64,000 nt of DNA. Origin: Acidobacteriota bacterium. GTDB lineage: Bacteria > Acidobacteriota > Thermoanaerobaculia > Thermoanaerobaculales > Thermoanaerobaculaceae. The notes under the pieces were generated by a model, which was not told the DNA's origin, did no database searches, and saw only the letters and a list, made by a program, of their open reading frames with translations. The position numbers and the translations under genes were made by a program. Location of the stretch: the NCBI GenBank assembly GCA_016213675.1, contig JACQZW010000044.1, positions 62,001 to 126,000 of the forward strand, written 5' to 3'. This document shows, in pieces, positions 25,095-34,055 of the stretch (the first letter of the stretch is position 1; every line of letters begins with the position of its first letter).

Positions 25095-26432
25095 ATGGAC
25101 CACCGTCGGACACGCCTGTCCCTACCCTTGATTGGGATTGCCCTCACGGTGGCCGTGACGGTCAGTGTCGTGGCCGCTGTGGGCCCCGTGGAGCAGGTCC
25201 TCGCCGCCGTCGCCAGCTCCGCCACGCTGGACCAGGTTTCGCGGGCCCTGGCGAAGGCGAAGCTCTCCGAGGCCGACGCCCAGCGCCTCGCCGCCGCCTT
25301 GGAGCAGCCGCCGTACGCCGCGAAGCTGGCCGCGCTGCGCACCAGTGCCCTGGCAGCCGCGAAGACCGCCGCGAAGCGAGCCGCCGACGCGAGAACGGTG
25401 GAGCTGAACCGCCAGGCCGCGCTGCGGCTCGCAGGCCTGAACCGGAAGGCGAGCGCGCGCATGCAGGCGCTGCGGACCGGTGGCGGTTCGGGCGCCGGCG
25501 TCGCGCTCAGGACCACCCGGTTCACGCCGCACATGACGGCGCTCATGTCGTCGCCGCGACCCGAGTTCAGGGGCACGATCACCTCGGTCTCCCCGAACCC
25601 GGTCTCCGGCGGCGCGACGCTCACGGTGAACGGCCGCGACTTCGGCCCCGATCGCGGTCAGGTCGACCTCGCCCTGCTCGGGTCGCGACTCGCCGTCGCT
25701 TGTCCCATCTCGAGCTGGAGCCCGGGCGGCACGCGCGTGGTCGTCACGGTCCCAGCGGGCATCGACGCTCTGATCCAGGCAGGCGGTGAGGACGCCAGGA
25801 TCTGGCTGAGGACCTCCGGGCAGGAGAGCGGGCCGCTCGCCGACATCCGCGTCGTCCCGGTGGACGTCCCGGTGATCACCGGGGTCGACTCGGAGACCAT
25901 CGAGCCCGGCCAACTCCTCATCGTCGAGGGGACCGGCTTCGGAGCCGCCGGCCAGGTGCGCTTCCACTTCCCGACCCTCGGTCAGACCCAGGACGGCATC
26001 GTGGACCTGTGGACCGCGACCGGGATCGTCGCGCACCTCCGGGAGAACCTCGAGCGGATGCCGCGCGAGGTGCGCTGCGAGCTGCGGATCACCACCGGCT
26101 CGGGGCGCACGGTGACTCGCGAGCTGACGTTCCACGCCACGCTGGCCTATGCCACGCTCCACGAGACGGAGTGGTTCAGGAACACCGGCACCGGAGGTGG
26201 GAGCGGGCCGTTGGTCTTCATCCAGGACCTCCGGAACGACTGGCTGGTCACGAGTGCGAGCGCGACTCTGGTGAGCGACACGGAACATACGGAGTGCAGC
26301 TACGGCTCACGCCCGGCTACCGGCTCGTCGCACCCTCTCGGGGTGCTCCAGCTCAGGGCTGATGGGTGGTGGACCTGCATCTGCACGGCCAACCTCGAGA
26401 TCGCCGGCCCGAAGGGGACGCCCTGGGAGTGA
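25095..26432 (+). CDS. Secreted IPT/TIG-like repeat protein (A)
   Basis: A 445-residue exported protein. After a signal peptide (about 1-30) comes an Ala/Arg-rich helical region (about 35-130) and then two IPT/TIG-like beta domains (ITSVSPNPVSGGATLTVNGRDFG and ITGVDSETIEPGQLLIVEGTGFG), with a C-terminal Cys-containing domain that ends GPKGTPWE. The protein encoded at 29837-31210 has the same layout and a matching end (GPAGTPNYR), so they are paralogues. AAGGGAG lies a few nt before ATG 25095. Role unknown; IPT domains are common in surface and polysaccharide-binding proteins. Confidence 0.75.
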   Translation: MDHRRTRLSLPLIGIALTVAVTVSVVAAVGPVEQVLAAVASSATLDQVSRALAKAKLSEADAQRLAAALEQPPYAAKLAALRTSALAAAKTAAKRAADARTVELNRQAALRLAGLNRKASARMQALRTGGGSGAGVALRTTRFTPHMTALMSSPRPEFRGTITSVSPNPVSGGATLTVNGRDFGPDRGQVDLALLGSRLAVACPISSWSPGGTRVVVTVPAGIDALIQAGGEDARIWLRTSGQESGPLADIRVVPVDVPVITGVDSETIEPGQLLIVEGTGFGAAGQVRFHFPTLGQTQDGIVDLWTATGIVAHLRENLERMPREVRCELRITTGSGRTVTRELTFHATLAYATLHETEWFRNTGTGGGSGPLVFIQDLRNDWLVTSASATLVSDTEHTECSYGSRPATGSSHPLGVLQLRADGWWTCICTANLEIAGPKGTPWE

Positions 26433-26484
26433 GGTTGCCGGCCCTCTCCGCCTGCTGAGGACCCGGCGAGTTCCCGGGCTTCGC

Positions 26485-26513
26485 TTGCCGCTGTGCAGGC
26501 CGGCTGCTAGCAT
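26485..26513 (+). promoter_or_regulatory. Sigma-70-type promoter of guaA
   Basis: TTGCCG (26485-26490), a 17-nt spacer and an extended -10 TGC-TAGCAT (hexamer 26508-26513). The leader to the guaA ATG would be about 18 nt and shows no purine riboswitch. Confidence 0.55.
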
Positions 26514-26537
26514 GGCCTGCCCGCGCCGCGGGCGCCT

Positions 26538-28073
26538 ATGACAGCCCACCAGACGCTCCTCATCCTCGACTTCGGCTCGCAGTACACGCAGCTCATCGCG
26601 CGCCGGGTCCGGGAGCTGTCGGTACGCAGCGAGATCCACCGCGGCGACCTCGACCCCGAGAAGATCGCCGCCATCGCGCCGATCGGCGTGGTCCTCTCCG
26701 GCGGACCGTCGTCGATTTACGAGGCCGGCGCGATCCACCCGAACCCCGCGGTGTTCGACCTCGGTGTCCCGGTGCTGGGAGTGTGCTACGGCGAGCAGGC
26801 GATGGCGCACCTCCTCGGCGGCCAGGTGGAGCCGGCCGGGGAGCGCGAGTACGGCGGCGCCGAGCTGCACGCCGACCTGTCTTGCCCGCTGTTCGCCGGG
26901 ACCGCGGCCACGCAGAAGGTGTGGATGTCGCACGGCGACCGCGTCGCCCGCGTGCCCGACGGCTTCCGGATCGTCGGCACCACCTCGAACTCGCCGTTCG
27001 CCGCCATGGCCGACGAGGCGCGGCGCTTCTACGGCATCCAGTTCCACCCCGAGGTGCGCCACACCGAGCTCGGGCGGACCATCCTCGACAACTTCCTGAC
27101 CATCTGCGGCGCCCGCCGCGACTGGACGTCGGCGTCGATCCGCCGCGACGCCGTCGCGGCGATTCGCGACCAGGTGCCCGAGGGCCGGATCGTCGTCGCG
27201 CTGTCCGGCGGCGTCGACTCGTCGGTCACCGCGCTGCTCTGCCGCGAGGCGGTCGGGGAGCGGACCGCGCCGATCTTCGTCGACACCGGGCTGCTCCGCC
27301 TCGACGAGGGCGACAAGGTGCAGGCGCGCTTCGCCGAGTTCGGCCTCGGCATCGCCCGGGTCAACGCGGCCGGCCGCTTCTTCGCCGCGCTTGCCGGCAT
27401 CGACGAGCCCGAGGAGAAGCGCCGTCGCATCGGCCACGAGTTCATCGCCGTGTTCGAGGAAGAGGCGAAGAGGTATCCGGACGCCCGCTTCCTCGCCCAG
27501 GGCACGCTGTACCCGGACGTCATCGAGTCCACGTCGGTGCGCGGCCCGTCGGCGACCATCAAGACCCACCACAACGTCGGCGGCCTGCCCGAGCGGCTCG
27601 GCCTGTCGCTGGTCGAGCCGCTGCGCTGGCTGTTCAAGGACGAGGTCCGGCGGCTCGGTGGGGAGCTCGGGCTGCCCGAGGAGTTCGTCTGGCGCCACCC
27701 GTTCCCCGGGCCCGGCCTGGCGGTGCGCATCCTCGGCGAAGTCACGCCGGAGCGCGCGTCTCTGCTCCAGCGCGCCGATGCGATCTACATGGACGAGATC
27801 CGCGCCGCCGGGCTGTACCGGCAGATCGCCCAGGCGCTGTCGGTGCTGTTGCCGGTCAAGAGCGTCGGCGTGATGGGCGACCAGCGGACCTACGAGAACG
27901 TCCTCGCCCTGCGGGCGGTCACCACGGAGGACTTCATGACGGCGGACTGGTTCCGCTTCCCTCCCGAGGTGCTCGACCGCATCGCGCGGCGCATCGTCAA
28001 CGAGGTACGCGGCATCAACAGGGTGGTCTACGACGTGACGTCCAAACCGCCGGGGACCATCGAATGGGAATGA
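26538..28073 (+). CDS. guaA: GMP synthase (glutamine-hydrolysing)
   Basis: Converts XMP to GMP using glutamine and ATP. The 511-residue enzyme has the class I amidotransferase domain (SGGPSSIYE, nucleophile Cys83 in GVCYGEQ, catalytic His/Glu in FHPEV), the ATP pyrophosphatase loop SGGVDSS (about 222-228) and the C-terminal dimerisation domain ending YDVTSKPPGTIEWE, the near-invariant family end. Full length. It is followed in the same direction by the cPGS-like gene after 204 nt with a hairpin between them. Confidence 0.97.
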   Translation: MTAHQTLLILDFGSQYTQLIARRVRELSVRSEIHRGDLDPEKIAAIAPIGVVLSGGPSSIYEAGAIHPNPAVFDLGVPVLGVCYGEQAMAHLLGGQVEPAGEREYGGAELHADLSCPLFAGTAATQKVWMSHGDRVARVPDGFRIVGTTSNSPFAAMADEARRFYGIQFHPEVRHTELGRTILDNFLTICGARRDWTSASIRRDAVAAIRDQVPEGRIVVALSGGVDSSVTALLCREAVGERTAPIFVDTGLLRLDEGDKVQARFAEFGLGIARVNAAGRFFAALAGIDEPEEKRRRIGHEFIAVFEEEAKRYPDARFLAQGTLYPDVIESTSVRGPSATIKTHHNVGGLPERLGLSLVEPLRWLFKDEVRRLGGELGLPEEFVWRHPFPGPGLAVRILGEVTPERASLLQRADAIYMDEIRAAGLYRQIAQALSVLLPVKSVGVMGDQRTYENVLALRAVTTEDFMTADWFRFPPEVLDRIARRIVNEVRGINRVVYDVTSKPPGTIEWE

Positions 28074-28083
28074 TGAACGATGT

Positions 28084-28132
28084 GGCCCGTGACCCGTGGC
28101 CCGTGGCCCGAGCGAACCGAGTTGCTCGGGCC
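28084..28132. repeat. GTGGCCCGT word repeats and hairpin after guaA
   Basis: Tandem copies of (G)TGGCCCG are followed by GGCCCGAGC (28105-28113), which pairs perfectly with GCTCGGGCC (28124-28132) across a 10-nt loop. It may end the guaA transcript, although no T-run follows. Confidence 0.55.
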
Positions 28133-28277
28133 TGGTCTTCGCGGACCACGGGCAACAGGCCACTGACCACGCGTCACATAGCCGCCGGTTCAGCCACACC
28201 CGGCGGAGCTGCTCGGCTACGCCAGGCCGGGCCCTGGTGGGACGTTCGATCCACCGGTACACCTTAGGGAGGTGACA

Positions 28278-29594
28278 ATGGCGAAGCGGAAAGTCGTAAT
28301 CATGGGCGCAGCGGGGCGGGACTTCCACAACTTCAACTGCCTGTTCCGCGACAACGCCGAGGTCGAGGTGGTTGCCTTCACCGCCACCCAGATCCCGGAC
28401 ATCGAAGGCCGGGTCTACCCGCCGGAGCTTGCCGGCAAGCTCTACCCGAAGGGAATCCCGATTCTCGCGGAGTCGGATCTCGAGAGGGTGATCAGGGAGC
28501 AGAAGGTCGACGAGGTGTGGTTCTCGTACTCCGACGTGTCGCACCAGTACGTCATGGACAAGGGCTCGCACGTGGTGGCGTGGGGCGCCAGCTTCGGCAT
28601 CTGCTCCGCCGAGCGCACGATGATCAAGTCGACCAAGCCGGTGATCGCGATCGTCGCGGTCCGTACCGGCGTGGGCAAGTCGCAGACCACCCGCTACGTG
28701 TCGAACATCCTGAAGAAGCTGGGCAAGAAGGTCGTGGCGATCCGCCACCCGATGCCCTACGGTGATCTGGCCAAGCAGGCGTGCCAGCGCTTCGAGACGT
28801 ACGCCGACCTCGACCTCCACGACTGCACCATCGAGGAGCGCGAGGAGTACGAGCCGCACATCGACAACGGTTTCATCGTCTATGCCGGCGTCGACTACGA
28901 GCAGATCCTCCGCGAGGCTGAGAAGGAAGCCGACGTCATCCTGTGGGACGGCGGCAACAACGACACCCCGTTCTACAAGCCCGACCTGCACATCACCCTC
29001 GTCGACCCGCACCGCGCCGGGCACGAGCTGACCTACTACCCGGGCGAGACCAACCTGCTCATGGCCGACCTGCTGATCGTCAACAAGGTGCAGACGGCGG
29101 ACCCGGTGAAGGTCGAGCAGGTCATCGACAACTGCCGGAAGTACAACCCGCGGGCGCGCGTCATCAAGTGCGCCTCGAAGATCACGGTCGACAAGCCGGA
29201 GCTGATCGCCGGCAAGCGCGCCCTGGTCATCGAGGACGGGCCGACGCTGACCCACGGCGGGATGACCTACGGGGCGGGCTGGTTCGCCGCGAAGAACGCC
29301 GGCGCCAGCGAGATCGTCGACCCGAAGCCGTACGCCGTCGGTACCATCGCCGAGACGTACAAGAAGTATCCCAACGCCGGGGCGATCCTGCCCGCCATGG
29401 GCTACTCGGACCAGCAGATCGCCGACCTCGAGGCGTCGATCAACGGCACGCCGTGCGACGTCGTCGTCGAGGGCACGCCGATCGACCTGTCGCGCGTCCT
29501 CAAGGTTGACAAGCCGCTGGCCGGCGTCACCTACGAGCTCGAGGAGCTCGACGGCCACGTCATCGAGGAGATGGTGAAGAACGTCGTGAGATAA
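28278..29594 (+). CDS. Cyclic 2,3-diphosphoglycerate synthetase-like P-loop protein
   Basis: A 438-residue protein with the family opening VVIMGAAGRDFHNFN, the segment FTATQIPDIEGRVYPPELAG, a P-loop in VRTGVGKSQTTR (about 129-140) and IVNKVQTAD (a GTPase-like NK.. motif). The archaeal family member makes cyclic 2,3-diphosphoglycerate, a thermoprotectant; in bacteria the role is untested and the same fold is also annotated as a GTPase. ATG 28278 is chosen over the GTG at 28272 because AGGGAGGTGA then sits at the right distance. It stands alone with its own terminator. Confidence 0.85.
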   Translation: MAKRKVVIMGAAGRDFHNFNCLFRDNAEVEVVAFTATQIPDIEGRVYPPELAGKLYPKGIPILAESDLERVIREQKVDEVWFSYSDVSHQYVMDKGSHVVAWGASFGICSAERTMIKSTKPVIAIVAVRTGVGKSQTTRYVSNILKKLGKKVVAIRHPMPYGDLAKQACQRFETYADLDLHDCTIEEREEYEPHIDNGFIVYAGVDYEQILREAEKEADVILWDGGNNDTPFYKPDLHITLVDPHRAGHELTYYPGETNLLMADLLIVNKVQTADPVKVEQVIDNCRKYNPRARVIKCASKITVDKPELIAGKRALVIEDGPTLTHGGMTYGAGWFAAKNAGASEIVDPKPYAVGTIAETYKKYPNAGAILPAMGYSDQQIADLEASINGTPCDVVVEGTPIDLSRVLKVDKPLAGVTYELEELDGHVIEEMVKNVVR

Positions 29595-29596
29595 CC

Positions 29597-29626
29597 GGTC
29601 CCGGGTCCCGAGTCCCGGGTCAGGGA
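29597..29626. repeat. GGGTCCCG word repeats
   Basis: Three near-copies of GGTCCCGGGTC/GAGTCCCGGGTC follow the cPGS-like stop codon. Same style of spacer sequence as at 1692, 19985, 28084 and 55693. Confidence 0.5.
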
Positions 29627-29648
29627 AGAAGCAGATGTCAGCGCACGA

Positions 29649-29680
29649 GGGGCGGGAGCGATCCCGCCCCTTTTCTTGTT
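29649..29680 (+). terminator. Rho-independent terminator
   Basis: GGGGCGGGA and TCCCGCCCC form a perfect 9-bp stem with a GCGA tetraloop, followed by TTTTCTTGTT. It ends the cPGS-like gene. Confidence 0.9.
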
Positions 29681-29779
29681 GTCTCGCTAGGGGGTGCGGG
29701 TGGGGGCCGGCCCAGCGAGCGTCCGGCTTCACCGGCGCGAGCTGTGGGGGCTCGGGGGGCAGCGGCGAGGAGGCGCGGG

Positions 29780-29836
29780 TGGGCGGAAAGGCCGCGCCCC
29801 CGCTCTGGGTGATGGGCGGGAAGGCCGCGCCCCCCG
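29780..29836. repeat. Two direct copies of a ~24-bp G/C-rich element
   Basis: GGGCGGAAAGGCCGCGCCCC and, about 33 bp later, GGGCGGGAAGGCCGCGCCCC. Each can fold back (GGGCGG.../...CCGCGCCC). They sit directly downstream of the IPT-like gene on the minus strand and may form its transcript end. Confidence 0.6.
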
Positions 29837-31210
29837 TTACCGATAGTTGGGCGTGCCGGCGGGGCCGCGCAGCGTCACCCGGCTGGTGCAAACGACGTCG
29901 TCGTACGCGTCGCCCTCGATCACGACGAGGTGCGGGACGCGGTCCGAGCCAGGGACCGCGGCCGGGTCGTAGCGGCAACTTCCGCCGCCTCGACGCGACA
30001 GCGCGGCGCTCTCGAGCACCCACTGGTTCTCCAGCGTGCGAGTCAGGTCGAGGTGGACTAGCGCGGTGATCGACCGGTCGGCGCACGGCCCGAACCCGCA
30101 GCCCGGCGAGTAGTGGTGGGAGGCGAGGTCGGTGTAGGTCCGGGTCTCCTGCAGCGGGACGAACTCGATGGCGTGGCTGGTGGTGCGATGGCGCTCCGTC
30201 TCGACGTGCAGCCGTCCCCGCGTGCCGATCATCCCCCGGACGTCGCCGAGGCGAACGTGGATCGCGGTGTCCGTCCAGTCGGACCCGCCCACCTCGCCGG
30301 CGATGCGCAGGCCGGCGAGCTCGAAGTCGATCCGTCCACGAGTTGAACCGAACTCCGAGCCGCGGACGACGATCTCCTGACCGGGCATGACCTCGGCGGA
30401 GGAGAGCGACTCGATGTGCGGCCGCAGTGGGATGAGGCGGATGAGCATCCCGGTCCGGTGCGTCGCGGTGCCGGCCGTCTCGACCCACAGCACCGCCTCG
30501 TTCGATCCGCCCTGGGTGAGGTACTGATCCGCCTCGCGGGGTACCGTGCCGACGATGCGTCCTTCGGCCCAGTGCGAGAGGTCGGGCGCTTCGACGGCGA
30601 TTCTCGGCTCCCGGAAGCCGAAGAGGATCCGGCCGCGCCCGGCGCCGAAGCGCTGGCCGGTGATGGTGAACTCGCCGCCCACGTCGATGACGCGGGGCAG
30701 GAGCATCTGGATGCGGGGCGCATCCGGGTCGGAGGCCGCGCCCGCCCCGAGCATCGTGGCGTCAAGCTCGGGAGTGAGCGGCCTCGTCGGAGCCGGCCGG
30801 CGTGCCGCCCCGCCGACGCCAGTGTGGGCCGCCGCCGCAAACTCCGCGCGGGCCTGCTGGTTGAGCCGGCCGAGCCGCGCCGTCGCGTCGACCAGGAGCT
30901 GCGTCGGCGGGCTCGACTGCTGGCGGTGCGCCAACGCCTTCGAGCGGGCGTCGGCCTGCCGGGCGAGCTCCGCCAGCTTGGTGGCGTGCGGCGTGCCCTC
31001 GAGCGCCTTCGCGACGCGCGCCAGGTCGGCGGCCGTGGGCTTGAATTTCAGGTAGGCGGCTCGCACCTCGGCCAGGCTGGTCGCCCGCTCGATGGCCACC
31101 TTCATGTCGGCAGCCGGGTCGCCCGCGGCGCGAGCGGACCCGGCCGCGAGGAGAGCGCAGGCGAGGAGCGCCGCGAGGGTGACGAGGGGAGACGCGGGGA
31201 CGCGGGTCAT
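29837..31210 (-). CDS. Secreted IPT/TIG-like repeat protein (B)
   Basis: A 457-residue exported protein, paralogous to 25095-26432. Signal peptide (about 1-28), a helical region (about 30-140), two IPT/TIG-like domains (IQMLLPRVIDVGGEFTITGQ..., IESLSSAEVMPGQEIVVRG...) and a Cys-containing C-terminal domain ending LRGPAGTPNYR. ATG 31210 is supported by AAAGGAGG 6 nt upstream. The two paralogues flank guaA and the cPGS-like gene in opposite directions, pointing toward each other. Function unknown. Confidence 0.75.
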   Translation of the reverse strand: MTRVPASPLVTLAALLACALLAAGSARAAGDPAADMKVAIERATSLAEVRAAYLKFKPTAADLARVAKALEGTPHATKLAELARQADARSKALAHRQQSSPPTQLLVDATARLGRLNQQARAEFAAAAHTGVGGAARRPAPTRPLTPELDATMLGAGAASDPDAPRIQMLLPRVIDVGGEFTITGQRFGAGRGRILFGFREPRIAVEAPDLSHWAEGRIVGTVPREADQYLTQGGSNEAVLWVETAGTATHRTGMLIRLIPLRPHIESLSSAEVMPGQEIVVRGSEFGSTRGRIDFELAGLRIAGEVGGSDWTDTAIHVRLGDVRGMIGTRGRLHVETERHRTTSHAIEFVPLQETRTYTDLASHHYSPGCGFGPCADRSITALVHLDLTRTLENQWVLESAALSRRGGGSCRYDPAAVPGSDRVPHLVVIEGDAYDDVVCTSRVTLRGPAGTPNYR

Positions 31211-31448
31211 CGGAGCCTCCTTTACGCGACGTGGAACGCCTTCTCCCATCCTCGGCCCGCCGGCCAGGCGACGGAATGCCTGGTGTCGTCAGGCGCATGC
31301 CCGAACGCGACGACATGCCTCGCGCCTGAACGATGCGAGGTTCACCCGAGCGGATCCGGCCTCCTCGAGCCGGGCGAGACGCTCGCGGGCGCCGAGCCGG
31401 CGTCCTGAAGTGGGTCTGGCCCGTCGAGAGGTACGGGCACTCGCGGCG

Positions 31449-33755
<2,307 letters not shown>

Positions 33756-33896
33756 GCCCGATCCGTCCTGGCGCCAATCCTACCGCGGAGCGGCGGACTC
33801 CGGGCCGAGCCGCGGCGCCAGGGGACCGACCCGAGGCACGATCGAGACCCCGGAGTCGCTGTGGCCGCGCACCGACTGCGCCGTGTCGGCGCACTA

Positions 33897-33906
33897 ACTG
33901 CGCAGT
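33897..33906. promoter_or_regulatory. Perfect palindrome ACTGCGCAGT, candidate enhancer site
   Basis: A 10-bp perfect palindrome about 73 bp upstream of the sigma-54-type -24 element. Activators with Fis-type helix-turn-helix bind dyads at about this distance. Inference from symmetry and place. Confidence 0.35.
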
Positions 33907-33978
33907 CGATCCACGGCCGGCGTCGTGGCCTTCGCCCTATCTATCCCATACGGAGTGCGTTGCGTGACTTCGGCGGGA

Positions 33979-33994
33979 TGGCACGGGGGCTGCA
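33979..33994 (+). promoter_or_regulatory. Sigma-54-type promoter (-24/-12)
   Basis: TGGCACGGGGGCTGCA matches TGGCACG-N4-TTGCA at all but one position (C for the first T of TTGC), with the exact GG-N10-GC spacing. It lies about 62 nt before the ATG of the beta-helix protein, with GAGGAGG between them. Confidence 0.72.
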
Positions 33995-34055
33995 CCAGCG
34001 GCCTGCGGCCCATACCGGCGGGGAGTCCCGCCGGATCAGGAAGAGGAGGCTCGGC

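Larger units (their letters stand above)
33756..34055. other. Intergenic regulatory region between kinase and beta-helix genes
   Basis: 300 nt. Toward the kinase (minus strand) there is a TAGGAT -10-like box at 33782-33777, about 21 nt before its ATG. Toward the beta-helix gene there is a sigma-54-type element at 33979 and, 73 nt upstream of that, a perfect palindrome ACTGCGCAGT. Nothing coding is supported. Confidence 0.5.

Noticed and set aside
26514..26537. Purine riboswitch before guaA
   Set aside because: The leader after the predicted promoter is under 25 nt and cannot fold a known aptamer.
26307..30488. A 1393-codon open frame on the minus strand opposite guaA and the cPGS-like gene
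   Set aside because: It is antisense to two clear genes. Its composition (Arg, Asp, Val, Leu, His-rich) is that of a shadow frame in high-GC DNA, with no domains or signals.
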